Shown: positions 27,127 through 35,328, numbered from the stretch's first letter. The stretch is 64,000 nt of DNA from an uncultured Tessaracoccus sp. (GCF_947255005.1 NZ_CAMYFI010000005.1:1-64000); one strand, 5' to 3'. Made by a program: numbers and translations. The notes: generated from the letters alone by a model not told the origin.

Positions 27127-27849
27127 ATGGCATTGCTAGAAGTGATTGCACTGCATGCCGGCGACGCGCGCGGTGCTGAGCAAGGGGGCGCCGACCGCAT
27201 CGAGCTCGTCGGCACCATGGACGACGACGGGCTCTCGCCCGAGCCTGACCTCGTCGAGAAAGCGCGACTGGTCACGTCGATTCAAATCCGCCCCATGCTG
27301 CGGCTGCGTGCGGGGTTCAGCACCGACGGCGGCGAGATCACCAGGATGAAGGGGTTGGCGTCGGCGTATATGGATGCCGGGGCCGACGGTGTGGTCGTCG
27401 GGTTCTTGAATGGCGCCAATCAGATCGACCTGGGCGTCATGGCCGAGCTCATGGGGGAGAGCGGGGTACCGTACACGTTTCACCGCGCGATCGACCATTG
27501 CCTGGACCAGCGGCGCGCCTGGCAAGCGGTGAAGGAGCTTCCCGGCGAGGTGACGAATGTGCTGACAGCCGGTTCGGTGCGCGGCGTGGAGCACGGGTTG
27601 AACGATCTCGTCGCGGTGGCGAACGACCCGCAACTGGCGGCGCTCATCATGGCCGGCGGCGGGTTGCGGCCCGAGCATGTGCCCTGGCTGGTGCGCGCTG
27701 GCGTGCGGGCGTTCCACATCGGGTCGCCGGCGAGGCCGGGCGGTTCTTGGAAGGCGTACGTGGACGCCGAGCTGGTGGCGTCGTGGCGGGAACTCATCGA
27801 CGACGAGATTGCTCGCGAGCGGGAGCGGACGCAGCGTGCCGACGCGTAG
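27127..27849 (+). CDS. cutC: CutC-family protein
   Basis: 240 residues, a TIM-barrel of the CutC family. Family features: EVIALHAGDARGAEQGGADRIELV at the N-terminus, IRPMLRLRAG, DGVVVGFLN, TFHRAID, and LTAGS. The family was named for copper homeostasis in E. coli, but a direct copper role is doubtful and its real substrate is unknown. It is the first of a two-gene unit; the NUDIX gene starts inside its last codons. Confidence 0.92.
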   Translation: MALLEVIALHAGDARGAEQGGADRIELVGTMDDDGLSPEPDLVEKARLVTSIQIRPMLRLRAGFSTDGGEITRMKGLASAYMDAGADGVVVGFLNGANQIDLGVMAELMGESGVPYTFHRAIDHCLDQRRAWQAVKELPGEVTNVLTAGSVRGVEHGLNDLVAVANDPQLAALIMAGGGLRPEHVPWLVRAGVRAFHIGSPARPGGSWKAYVDAELVASWRELIDDEIARERERTQRADA

Positions 27850-28333
27850 GGTGAAGCGCCGACGTGCCACCCGCGTCCTCGTGGTGGCGGGCGACGAGGT
27901 GCTGCTGCAGGAAGATTCTGATCCCGGCGTGCCTGGGTCCAGGTGGTGGGTGACCCCGGGCGGTGGTGTGGACGATGGGGAGTCGCTGCGAGAGGCGGCG
28001 GTGCGTGAGCTGTGGGAGGAAACGGGCCTTGAGGTGGCGGCGTCGGAGCTGCTCGGCCCGGTGGCTGAGCGCGAGGTGCACCACGGCTACTCCGACCGCA
28101 TTCTCATTCAGCACGAGACGTTCTTTCGTGTCGACGTGGAGCGCTTCGAGCCAGACCCCGCGGGGCTCACCCCGACGGAGCGTCAGCGCATGCAGCGCCA
28201 GACATGGTTTTGTCTGGGTGTGCTCCCTGAGGTTGTGTGGCCCTCGCGCCTCGGCGAGTTGCTCGAGTGGGAGGGCGGCGGGCCGCTGCAGCTCGGGCAG
28301 GTCGAGGAATCGACGGTTCCGGTCGTTGAATAG
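27836..28333 (+). CDS. NUDIX hydrolase
   Basis: 165 residues from GTG 27836 (GGGAG upstream), overlapping cutC by 14 bases; GTG 27851 is an alternative. The Nudix box is complete: G43, E49, R57-E58, E61-E62 and G64 in the GX5EX7REUXEEXGU pattern. Members hydrolyse nucleoside diphosphates linked to other groups; the substrate is not evident. The overlap suggests translational coupling with cutC. Confidence 0.88.
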   Translation: MPTRRVKRRRATRVLVVAGDEVLLQEDSDPGVPGSRWWVTPGGGVDDGESLREAAVRELWEETGLEVAASELLGPVAEREVHHGYSDRILIQHETFFRVDVERFEPDPAGLTPTERQRMQRQTWFCLGVLPEVVWPSRLGELLEWEGGGPLQLGQVEESTVPVVE

Positions 28334-28349
28334 GCCAGTCCTCTTCCAC

Positions 28350-28516
28350 CCGGCCATCGAGTAGGCCCGTGCCTTCCCCCCGACCGTCGAGTAGGCGACG
28401 TAGTCGCCGTATCGAGACGCAGCGAGGTTTCGATACGCGCCCTCCGGGCGCTACTCAACCACCGGGGCGGCGGACAACCGGCCATCGAGTAGGCGATGTA
28501 GTCGCCGTATCGAGAT
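28350..28516. repeat. Cluster of REP-like palindromes
   Basis: Three units: CGAGTAGGCGACGTAGTCGCC-type (from 28387), TTTCGATACGCGC...GCTACTCAACCA (28428-28460), and another CGAGTAGGCGATG unit (28484-28516). They alternate in orientation and can fold into hairpins. The remaining gene-free sequence to 28780 contains the inverted repeat at 28525 and nothing else recognisable. Confidence 0.75.
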
Positions 28517-28655
28517 GTGGGGAGAAACTGCAAAACTCGCCATCAGTTGAGTGCCTCACGCTTGCGTGAGCGGGGAGGGTTGCGACTGTTGGCGAGTTTT
28601 GCAGTTTTGTGCTGGATGACTTCGACTCGCCGCCTGCGGCGGCTCGGTCATCGAC
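28428..28655 (+). repeat. Left copy of ~230-bp direct repeat flanking the TPR gene
   Basis: Nearly the same sequence occurs at 29747-29975: a REP unit, the ACCACCGGGGCGGCGGACAA stretch, a second REP unit, an inverted repeat with a 47-nt loop, and a GATGACTTCGACTCGCCGCC tail. The main differences are single bases and a short insertion. Confidence 0.75.
28525..28607. repeat. Inverted repeat element A1
   Basis: Perfect 18-bp arms (AAACTGCAAAACTCGCCA and its complement) separated by 47 nt. The loop carries its own hairpin, CTCACGC-TT-GCGTGAG. Confidence 0.85.
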
Positions 28656-28780
28656 CTGCCACTCCCGAGTCGTCGGGTAGGCCCGGACGGTCGATCGCGA
28701 CATGGCGCTAGCCCGTGCGCGACGTTAGAATTTCTCCATCTGTAGCGCTGCTAACTGTGATTGCACCGGGAAGGCGAGTC

Positions 28781-29650
28781 ATGAGTCTGCGTCTCGATGA
28801 GACTGACAAAGCTTTGTATGACGATCTGTCGAATGTTTCTGAGGCAGCCATTGCCGCGTGGCGCGAAGGGCGCATAGATGATGCACGGGCCCTGGGCGAT
28901 GATTTCTGGGCCCGTATGCCCGAGCCCAAGCATGATGTGGATCTGCTCTCGCAGATGCCAATGTTCATCGCCTTCAAGGCACTCCAAGCTGGCTATATCG
29001 ACGATGCTGAGCTGTGGAATGAACGGGTGAAGCCTTGGGCGGAGGGCACGTCGGTTGCGCCAACTGCAGCAAGGATCTCGCTGATTGATGGCGGTATCGC
29101 TTTTGCGCGCGGTGACGAAGACCGTGCCTACGAGGCGTTCGATCAGGCCTTTTCACTGATGGGACCTAGAGCGTTCCAGGATAAGGATCCCAGGTATTGG
29201 GAGTTCTACGCATCGAGGTCGGGACGTGCGACCGGTGGATCGAACGCGTCGGGCTTGTCCCTAATCGATGCGGCTGCCCAAGGTGAGGAGCTCCTTGAGG
29301 CAGGGCAGATTACCGAGGCCATTGATGTCTGGGAAGGGGCCCTTGCGAAGCTGGCCCCCGGGGAGGACCTCGAGCTGGAATTCTGGCTCCGGGGTTCCTT
29401 GGGCGATGCGTATTTCCTTGCTGGCGAGTGGGCGTCGGGTGTGGAACACCTGAAGGCCGTTTTGCCCATCGGCGGGGTGGAGAACGCGTACGTGTGGTTG
29501 CGTCTGGGGCAGTGTCAGTTCGAGCAGGGCTTGATGGACGAGGCTGCGAACTCGCTGATTTCTGGCTACATGCTTGACGGTGACGAGATTTGGGAAGACG
29601 AGGATCCGAAATACCGGCAGCTGCTCGTCGATAGAGGCATGATCAGCTAG
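28781..29650 (+). CDS. TPR-like helical repeat protein
   Basis: 289 residues from ATG 28781, with GGGAAGG seven bases upstream. It is built of helical pairs with TPR-like patterns (GYIDDAELWNERVKPW, AFARGDEDRAYEAFDQAF, LEAGQITEAIDVWEGAL, AYFLAGEWASGVEHLKAVLP, LGQCQFEQGLMDEAANSL). No catalytic domain is visible. It is flanked on both sides by near-identical direct repeats, suggesting a mobile or duplicated cassette. GC content and codon choice are somewhat lower and more mixed than in its neighbours. Function unknown. Confidence 0.8.
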   Translation: MSLRLDETDKALYDDLSNVSEAAIAAWREGRIDDARALGDDFWARMPEPKHDVDLLSQMPMFIAFKALQAGYIDDAELWNERVKPWAEGTSVAPTAARISLIDGGIAFARGDEDRAYEAFDQAFSLMGPRAFQDKDPRYWEFYASRSGRATGGSNASGLSLIDAAAQGEELLEAGQITEAIDVWEGALAKLAPGEDLELEFWLRGSLGDAYFLAGEWASGVEHLKAVLPIGGVENAYVWLRLGQCQFEQGLMDEAANSLISGYMLDGDEIWEDEDPKYRQLLVDRGMIS

Positions 29651-29701
29651 ACCGACGTGCCGATCATCTGAGCCGGCTCGACCATCGAGTTCCCGCTGCC
29701 G

Positions 29702-29835
29702 GGTCCTCGAGTAGGCCCGAAGGGCCGTATCGAGACGAGGGTGGGTTTCGATACGCCCGCTACGCGGGCTACTCAACCACCGGGGCGGCGGACAACCGGC
29801 CATCGAGTAGGCGACGTAGTCGCCGTATCGAGATG
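29702..29835. repeat. Cluster of REP-like palindromes
   Basis: Units CTCGAGTAGGCCCGAAGGGCC (29706 on), TTTCGATACGCCCGCTACGC (29746 on) with CTACTCAACCACC, and CGAGTAGGCGACGTAGTCGC (from 29803). No gene is visible between 29651 and 30044; it holds these units, repeat A2 and a further degenerate unit near 30000. Confidence 0.75.
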
Positions 29836-29975
29836 CGGGATCGGCTGAGAAAACTGCAAAACTTGCCATTAGTTGAGTGCCTCACGCTTGCGTGAGCGGA
29901 GAGCGTTGCGACTGTTGGCGAGTTTTGCAGTTTTTGTGCAGGATGACTTCGACTCGCCGCCTTCGGCGGCGGCTG
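29747..29975 (+). repeat. Right copy of ~230-bp direct repeat flanking the TPR gene
   Basis: Pairs with 28428-28655 in the same orientation; recombination between the copies would delete the TPR gene. Confidence 0.75.
29851..29933. repeat. Inverted repeat element A2
   Basis: Same arms as A1, with one change in the left arm (AAACTGCAAAACTTGCCA), and the same 47-nt loop length with the CTCACGC-TT-GCGTGAG hairpin. Confidence 0.85.
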
Positions 29976-30044
29976 ATCATCCGTTCGGTCTCCCGGTCGT
30001 CGAGTAGCCCATGGAGTGGGCGTACCGAGGTGCGGGATCGGACG

Positions 30045-30743
30045 CTAGCGATTGATATCAAACCCAGCCGCGGAGGCGGTGCCGCGGACGATCTTGAGTC
30101 CTTCGTCGCGGGTCTTCCTGACGTCCGCTGGGCTGATGTCGAGGTCGTTCGTCGGGGTAGGGCCGCTGAGCCGCATCTCGATGTAGCGATCCTCACCCGG
30201 CTGCTGCAGGAAGTAATACGTGACAACGGCCTCCTGCCCGCCCGTCACGGCGTCGTTCACGGAGACTGCACACTTGACCGCATCGTCGCCAGACTGACTG
30301 ATTGAAACAGGCCCGACGTTGCTCTGCTCTCCGGATGCCTCGAACTCGATAGCGTCTTCGCAGCGCTCGGAAAGCGTCATGTCCTGCTCGACAGGCTTGC
30401 ATCCGGCCAACAGGATGGTCCACGTGTCGCCCTGGCTGACCTGATACTCCAAGATGTCGGATTCGCTCGCCTCGTTCTTCTCCGTCCTCCATCCATCCGG
30501 GAGTGTGAACTGCAGGACGCCGGCGTCTGCGGGTTGATCCGAGGAGGAGTCCTCGCCTCTCTTAGATTCGCCGGGGGTGGCGGCGCTCGTCGCGGCGGGC
30601 GTGTCGTCGCGAGTAGTGCTCGATGCCGGGCCTCCGCTGCTGCGACCGAACATCGACCATAGGAATACGGGCCCAGCAACGAGGAGCACAATCGCCGCCA
30701 TGATGCCGTAGGTGATGAGTTTCTCCTTTGCCCAGCTCTTCAT
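30045..30743 (-). CDS. Membrane-anchored protein, C-terminal part of a frameshifted gene
   Basis: 232 residues from ATG 30743. One N-terminal membrane segment (about residues 11-31, GIMAAIVLLVAGPVFLWSMF) is followed by a Ser/Thr/Pro-rich linker to about residue 75 and an extracellular beta-rich domain with paired cysteines (AGCKPVEQ...RCED). No family recognised. The real start probably lies at 30954: a Pro/Gln-rich cytoplasmic N-terminus reads in another frame and continues into this frame after a one-base shift near 30817-30840. There is no ribosome site at ATG 30743, which supports a frameshift. The gene lies downstream of, and in the same direction as, the RHH/doc pair. Confidence 0.7.
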   Translation of the reverse strand: MKSWAKEKLITYGIMAAIVLLVAGPVFLWSMFGRSSGGPASSTTRDDTPAATSAATPGESKRGEDSSSDQPADAGVLQFTLPDGWRTEKNEASESDILEYQVSQGDTWTILLAGCKPVEQDMTLSERCEDAIEFEASGEQSNVGPVSISQSGDDAVKCAVSVNDAVTGGQEAVVTYYFLQQPGEDRYIEMRLSGPTPTNDLDISPADVRKTRDEGLKIVRGTASAAGFDINR

Positions 30744-30954
30744 GCCGTCTTTGACCGCGCCGGAGACAATGCCGGGTTGCCGGAGTTCCTGCCAGGGGCC
30801 GGGCTGCTGAGGGTATGGGGGCTGCTGGGGGTGGGTGCGGCTGTTGCCCCGCCTGTGGGAACGGCTGCCCGGGCGGAGCCTGTGGTGGCCAGTGTGGTTG
30901 CTGCGGTGGTGGAACAGAGTTGCGGTATGGGTCGTTCGGTGGCTGTTGAGTCAT
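30744..30954 (-). pseudogene. Out-of-frame Pro-rich N-terminus of the same gene
   Basis: ATG 30954 opens MTQQPPNDPYRNSVPP and a Pro/Gln-rich stretch, typical for the cytoplasmic lead of actinobacterial single-pass proteins. Around the two five-G runs (30817-30821 and 30827-30831 on the plus strand) the frame must shift by one base to continue as PQQPPYPQQPGPWQEL and into the membrane domain. Confidence 0.6.
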
Positions 30955-31022
30955 CAGGACCTCCCTCTGGGTTTTCCACGCTATGGGGAGATCGGGTCAT
31001 CGGGCCTGATGTGGATGGTTCC

Positions 31023-31406
31023 TCATTCGCTAGCTGGTGACGTCCGAGACCAGCTGGCGAACGCGTCGGCAATGCGGGCCAGCTCCACGTGACCGCTCGC
31101 GACCTCAATGACAAGGAGGTACGCATCGTCGTCTGGAGCCTCGATCCAGACTCCGTTCAGATCGAGAAACACCAGAGCCGCCAGCCACCCGAGACGCTTG
31201 TTGCCGTCCACCAGCGGATGATTGTTGACGAGCGAGTCCAAGAGCGCAGCGGCCTTGAGCTCCAGCGACGCGTAGGCGTCGTCGCCCCAGAGCGAGGCGG
31301 CCGGTCGGTGGGCAGCGGCCTCAATCAAGCCCAGGTCTCGGACCGGGCCGACGCCGAGGTCTGCCGTGAGCGCTAGCAGGTCCTCGGTGGTCAGATAGGT
31401 GATCAC
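31023..31406 (-). CDS. doc: Doc-type Fic-fold toxin
   Basis: 127 residues from GTG 31406. The Fic motif HPLVDGNKR lies at 63-71, with D67 and NKR as in Doc proteins, which phosphorylate elongation factor Tu and stop translation. Length matches Doc (about 126). Its start overlaps the antitoxin stop by four bases (GTGA). Catalytic residues look intact, so the toxin is probably active. The partner here is a ribbon-helix-helix protein, not a Phd-fold antitoxin. Confidence 0.9.
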   Translation of the reverse strand: MITYLTTEDLLALTADLGVGPVRDLGLIEAAAHRPAASLWGDDAYASLELKAAALLDSLVNNHPLVDGNKRLGWLAALVFLDLNGVWIEAPDDDAYLLVIEVASGHVELARIADAFASWSRTSPASE

Positions 31407-31606
31407 TGCCCGAGGCGCTCGATGACTTGGGCGTATCGAGTGCGAACGCGAGCGGAAGCCTCTGCGACGTGCGCCTGGTGTCCGCGACGCGCAGCAGCCT
31501 CGCGGATTGCTCGGACCGTGGCTTCCTGCTTGCTGACCCCGTCGGCCTCCGCGAGCGCAGTCAGCGCCTGCTCGTCGGATTCCGTCAGTCGAAGTGTCAT
31601 CGCCAT
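31403..31606 (-). CDS. Ribbon-helix-helix antitoxin
   Basis: 67 residues (ATG 31606; ATG 31600 also possible). MTLRLTESDEQALTALAEAD is a typical RHH beta-strand and helix, followed by SKQEATVRAIREAA, the second helix. The C-terminal helix probably binds Doc. It forms an operon with the toxin. Two TGATACC direct repeats just upstream are candidate operators. Confidence 0.88.
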   Translation of the reverse strand: MAMTLRLTESDEQALTALAEADGVSKQEATVRAIREAAARRGHQAHVAEASARVRTRYAQVIERLGQ

Positions 31607-31613
31607 AACTTGA

Positions 31614-31631
31614 TGATACCAATGTGATACC
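31614..31631 (-). promoter_or_regulatory. Putative operator of the RHH/doc operon
   Basis: TGATACC (plus-strand reading) occurs twice, with starts 11 bp apart, directly upstream of the antitoxin ATG. RHH proteins bind such helically phased direct repeats; use here is inferred. Confidence 0.45.
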
Positions 31632-31640
31632 AGACGGGTG

Positions 31641-31726
31641 TGGTTTCGATACGCGCCCTTCGGGCGCTACTCAACCATAGGGTCGAAGATGGTTTCGACT
31701 CGGCCCTTAGGGCCGGCTCAACCATC
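31641..31726. repeat. Two REP-like palindromes
   Basis: GGTTTCGATACGCGCCCTTC with GGGCGCTACTCAACCAT (from 31642), and GGTTTCGACTCGGCCCTTAG with GGCCGGCTCAACCATC (from 31691). No gene is visible between 31607 and 31924. Confidence 0.7.
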
Positions 31727-31770
31727 TGGGGTGGGCGCGCCGCCCCCTGGCCATCGAGGAGGCCGCGGAG

Positions 31771-31849
31771 CTAACCCAATATCCACACGGGTTTCCCAAA
31801 ACAAGGCAAAACCGCACTCTGTAGCAAACGCGTGTGGATATTGGGTTAG
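31771..31849. repeat. Inverted repeat element B
   Basis: Perfect 19-bp arms (CTAACCCAATATCCACACG and its complement) separated by 41 nt. No sequence similarity to element A, but similar geometry. Confidence 0.85.
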
Positions 31850-31864
31850 TTGGTGGTGGTGAGG

Positions 31865-31904
31865 ATGGTTTCGACACGCCCGCTCCGCGGGCGGCTCAAC
31901 CATC
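31865..31904. repeat. REP-like palindrome
   Basis: GGTTTCGACACGCCCGCTCC with GCGGGCGGCTCAACCATCG. Confidence 0.6.
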
Positions 31905-31924
31905 GGCCAGGATCCAGTCGCTGA

Positions 31925-32596
31925 TCAGGCAGGGTTTCTGATCGCGAGCACGCCGAAGCCGATGCCGAAGCCGAGCCCCGCGAGGCGCGACAGCGGTGAC
32001 TCATCCACCAGGGGCAGCAATAGCTGAATGACGAGCAGCGTCGCGCCCAACCCGACGACTGCGCCACCCAGTTTGTTGGCGGTCTCCACGCGCAACACGC
32101 TCAGCACACCGGCCAAGACCATGAGAATGGGCGCGCCCGCTGGCAGCAGCATCCCGACGAAACACATCCCCGCGCACAACCACAGCAGGATCCTCGCCGA
32201 ACTGTCCGACGGCACCCCTTGCGCTGGCGCCATGGGCAGCGGGGCAGCATGAGGCGGCGGTGGGGGAGGCGCGTCGGGCACCGACACCGGGGCAGCCGTC
32301 GCGATGGCGTAGGGCACCCTCGGATCGCGGTTGCCGTCACCGAGCATGGGCACGGAGGTCATCGTCGCGGATTGCACCGCGAACGGCAGCCGCGGATCGC
32401 GGGAGGCTTTCGCGGCCCTCGCGACGCCGTCGAGGGGCGGAGCAGGTACGGGCTGGATGGTGGCGGGCCGCGGCACGGCGCCCGGTGTCGCCTGCTCGGG
32501 CGGCTCGGCCACGCTGAGCGGGTTCGCATTGGGCGTGGCAAAACCGTCGGGGCGTTCGATGGGGGCGTACGCCGCCCCGTCCTTCCAGCTAGCCAT
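31925..32596 (-). CDS. Membrane protein with Pro-rich N-terminal region
   Basis: 223 residues. The first ~135 residues are disordered and Pro/Ala-rich, with two similar SRDPRLPFAV and NRDPRVPYAI segments (about residues 65-100). Three to four hydrophobic segments follow (ILLWLCAGMCFVGMLLPAG, PILMVLAGVLSVL, GGAVVGLGATLLVIQLLLPL, LAGLGFGIGFGVLAI). No signal peptide; function not recognised. It is divergent from nagB. Confidence 0.65.
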   Translation of the reverse strand: MASWKDGAAYAPIERPDGFATPNANPLSVAEPPEQATPGAVPRPATIQPVPAPPLDGVARAAKASRDPRLPFAVQSATMTSVPMLGDGNRDPRVPYAIATAAPVSVPDAPPPPPPHAAPLPMAPAQGVPSDSSARILLWLCAGMCFVGMLLPAGAPILMVLAGVLSVLRVETANKLGGAVVGLGATLLVIQLLLPLVDESPLSRLAGLGFGIGFGVLAIRNPA

Positions 32597-32708
32597 GCGC
32601 CCATTCTATGGGGACATCGCACCGCGCGAGCGCCGCAAGTCGACGCCTCCTGGGCTCCGCCTTGATCTTTGGCCTAATCTAAGACCTGATCCGAGAGTCA
32701 GGAGTACC

Positions 32709-33461
32709 GTGCAAGTTGTCATTTGCCCAGACGCCCACCAAGTGGGAAACGTATCGGCGAGGTTCGTCGCGGAGTCGCTGCGCGCATCGAAGAATCCGGT
32801 GATTGGCCTAGCCACCGGCAGTTCGCCGCTCGGGCTATACGCCGAGCTTGCGCGGATGGTCCACGAAGAAGGCCTCGACTTCTCCGCTGTCCAAGGGTTC
32901 GCGCTTGACGAGTACGTCGGCATCTCGTACGACCATCCTGAGAGCTACCACGCGGTCATCCAACGTACCGTCGTCGAACCGCTGGGTATGCGGCCCGAGA
33001 ATGTGCACGTCCCGGAAGGTATCGCCGACGATGTGGACGCATCAGCGGCCCAGTACGACGCCGACATCGAAGCGGCCGGCGGCATCGACGTGCAGGTGCT
33101 CGGTATTGGCGCAAACGGACACATCGGCTTCAACGAGCCGTTCACTTCGTTTGCCGCGATGACCCACACCGTTCCACTCACGCAGCAAACCCGCGCTGAT
33201 AACGCTCGGTTCTTCGGTTCCATCGACGAGGTGCCCACCCATGCGGTCACGCAAGGCATCGCCACAATCATGCGCTCGCGCCGCGCGGTGCTGGTTGCTC
33301 AAGGCGAGGGCAAGGCCGATGCCATTGCCGCGATGGTGGAGGGCCCCATCAGTCAGGTCTGCCCCTCATCAATGCTGCAATTCCACCCCGACGCGATCGT
33401 CGTCGTGGACGAAAAGGCCGCCTCGAAGCTGCGGTATAGGGACCATTTCCAGTCTCTCTGA
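32709..33461 (+). CDS. nagB: Glucosamine-6-phosphate deaminase
   Basis: 250 residues from GTG 32709 with AGGAG five bases upstream. It converts glucosamine-6-phosphate to fructose-6-phosphate and ammonia. Family motifs: GLATGSSPLGLY (about 36-47), FALDEYVG with the catalytic Asp, and GIGANGHIGFNEP with the active-site His. It completes the pathway begun by nagA (54890), although the two genes are far apart. Length is slightly short but normal for the actinobacterial form. Confidence 0.95.
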   Translation: MQVVICPDAHQVGNVSARFVAESLRASKNPVIGLATGSSPLGLYAELARMVHEEGLDFSAVQGFALDEYVGISYDHPESYHAVIQRTVVEPLGMRPENVHVPEGIADDVDASAAQYDADIEAAGGIDVQVLGIGANGHIGFNEPFTSFAAMTHTVPLTQQTRADNARFFGSIDEVPTHAVTQGIATIMRSRRAVLVAQGEGKADAIAAMVEGPISQVCPSSMLQFHPDAIVVVDEKAASKLRYRDHFQSL

Positions 33462-33510
33462 GTGCTCGGTAGACTGGGAGGTCGAACATCGTAGGAAAGT
33501 GGGGTTCGAC

Positions 33511-33894
33511 GTGCCTACCGGAAAGGTGCGCTTCTTCGACGCGGAGAAGGGCTTCGGATTCATTACTAAAGACGGTGGTGGCGACGTGTACGTGCGCTCC
33601 ACCGCGCTCGCCGACGGTGTTGCCGCGCTGCACAGCGGCCAGCGGGTAGATTTCGGCGTTATTGACGGCCGTCGCGGCGAGCAGGCGCTCAACGTCACCG
33701 TGATCGACCAGCCGCCGTCGCTGTCGAAGGCGTCGCGCAAGAAACCGCAGGAGATGGCGGTGATCGTCGAAGATCTGATTCAGATGCTCGACGGGCTCGG
33801 TAACGGGTACCGCGCGAACCGCCACCCCGACCCCAAGATGGCGACGAAGGCCGCGCAGGTGCTGCGCCGCGTCGCTGAGGAACTGGAGAAGTAA
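33511..33894 (+). CDS. Cold-shock-domain protein with C-terminal extension
   Basis: 127 residues from GTG 33511. The N-terminal ~65 residues are a cold-shock domain: TGKVRFFDAEKGFGFI includes RNP1-like KGFGFI, and DVYVR is the RNP2-like strand. The C-terminal ~60 residues form a helical extension not present in small CspA proteins. It binds single-stranded nucleic acid. The DUF3027 gene begins after one base (TAA-C-TTG), a pairing seen in many actinobacteria. Confidence 0.9.
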   Translation: MPTGKVRFFDAEKGFGFITKDGGGDVYVRSTALADGVAALHSGQRVDFGVIDGRRGEQALNVTVIDQPPSLSKASRKKPQEMAVIVEDLIQMLDGLGNGYRANRHPDPKMATKAAQVLRRVAEELEK

Positions 33895-33895
33895 C

Positions 33896-34681
33896 TTGGC
33901 AGCTGCGAAAACTCGCGCCCCGAAACTCGACCGAATCGTCGCGGACGCGGTCGACGTGGCACGCGCCGCCGCGGAGGAAGTCTCCGGCGCGGATGCCGTT
34001 GGAGAGCACCTCGGCGTGGAGGCCGAGGTGGGCGATCGCATCGCCACCCACACGTTCGCCTGCGAACTCGCCGGCTACCCCAACTGGGTGTGGGCCGTGA
34101 CGCTCGTGCGCGCGTCGCGCGCGAAGAAGGCCACCGTCAACGAGGTGTCGCTGAGTCCGCAAGAAGGCGCCCTCGTCGCGCCCGAGTGGGTGCCGTGGGA
34201 AGAGCGCATCGAGCCCGGCGACATCGCGCCCGGTCTCCTCATGGCCACGCCCGACAATGACCCGCGCCTCGAACCTGGCTTCGCGGCGACCGACCTCCCC
34301 GCCGATGCCGACCCCAACGAGTGGGTGCAACTGCGCACCACGGTGGCCGAGCTCGGGCTTGGCCGCGAGCGGGTGCTGTCGCTCGAAGGTCGCGACCAAG
34401 CGGCCGAACGGTGGCTGCGCGGAGCACCCGGGCCCTCCGACGAAGGCTCCCGCGAAGCGCCCGCCAACTGCGGCACCTGTGGGTATTTCGTGCCGCTTCG
34501 CGGCTCACTGGGCACGCTATTCGGGGCGTGTGCCAACGCGTACTCTCCGTCAGATGCCAAGGTGGTGCACCTCGACCACGGCTGCGGCGGACATTCCGAC
34601 GTCGTCGAAGGCTCGCGAGCCCGAGAGCTGCCCGCGCCGATGTACGACACCATCGGCGTCGACACCATGCTCTTCGACTAG
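33896..34681 (+). CDS. DUF3027 protein
   Basis: 261 residues from TTG 33896, supported by GGAGAAG just upstream within the csp 3' end. Actinobacteria-specific DUF3027. It contains a probable zinc-binding cluster (NCGTCGYFVP, FGACANAYSP, HGCGGHSD). The conserved coupling with the cold-shock gene suggests a joint role in RNA handling, which is an inference. Confidence 0.88.
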   Translation: MAAAKTRAPKLDRIVADAVDVARAAAEEVSGADAVGEHLGVEAEVGDRIATHTFACELAGYPNWVWAVTLVRASRAKKATVNEVSLSPQEGALVAPEWVPWEERIEPGDIAPGLLMATPDNDPRLEPGFAATDLPADADPNEWVQLRTTVAELGLGRERVLSLEGRDQAAERWLRGAPGPSDEGSREAPANCGTCGYFVPLRGSLGTLFGACANAYSPSDAKVVHLDHGCGGHSDVVEGSRARELPAPMYDTIGVDTMLFD

Positions 34682-34710
34682 CCCACGCCGCACGTCACGA
34701 CGCTGCACGC

Positions 34711-35256
34711 TTACGCGCAGCTGCCCTCGACGTTGAAGGGCAGCGGCTTCGCCTTGCCGTCAGCGGCGGTCACCGCTTCGCCACGCACAGCGAATCGCCG
34801 CTTGTCGCCGGTGAAGGTGGCCCGCCCGACGTGCTCGCCCACCAGCGCAGTGACTCCGTCGGAGAGGGTGAAGACAAGGCCGGTCACTTCCCCGGAAGCA
34901 CCCACGGTGAACTGCACACCCTCGAGTGAACCCGCCGACGCAACCACGTCCAGGCCGTTCGACGTCTCGCATGCCACGTCGAAATACTCCTTGGAGGCAT
35001 CGCCGAGGGTTAGGCGTAACGTCCCGCCGAAGCTCGCCGTTCGCGACGGTGCAGGAGCAGGTTCGTCGGAAGTTGATGGCGTCGACGACGGTGCCTTCGA
35101 CGGCGTCGCGGGCTGGGCGGGCAGCGAGGACTGCGCAGGGTGTGGCGCGGTGGAGCCAGGCGGCGCGGGAGGTTGCCCGTCGGAACAGGCGCTGAGCGCC
35201 AACGCGACCACCCCTGCCGCGGCTGCCCCGTGCCTTCGCCACCTCGTGGATTGCAT
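34711..35256 (-). CDS. LpqH-like lipoprotein
   Basis: 181 residues from ATG 35256. Signal peptide with lipobox LSAC (Cys at about 24), then a Pro/Ser-rich spacer to about residue 70, then a beta-rich domain with two cysteines (ACETSNG and GSCA at the C-terminus). Alternating strands and paired cysteines resemble the mycobacterial 19-kDa lipoprotein LpqH. The resemblance is structural and not certain. It is divergent from the purine permease. Confidence 0.7.
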   Translation of the reverse strand: MQSTRWRRHGAAAAGVVALALSACSDGQPPAPPGSTAPHPAQSSLPAQPATPSKAPSSTPSTSDEPAPAPSRTASFGGTLRLTLGDASKEYFDVACETSNGLDVVASAGSLEGVQFTVGASGEVTGLVFTLSDGVTALVGEHVGRATFTGDKRRFAVRGEAVTAADGKAKPLPFNVEGSCA

Positions 35257-35328
35257 GAGGGCAACTGTACCGGGTTGGGGCGCAGGAATGGGCGCCCAAG
35301 AGTGCTTGTCGGAGCCCTTAGCGATACC

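Noticed and set aside
28350..29975. Possible CRISPR array
   Set aside because: Repeats alternate in orientation, vary in the core, and are not evenly spaced; no cas genes nearby.
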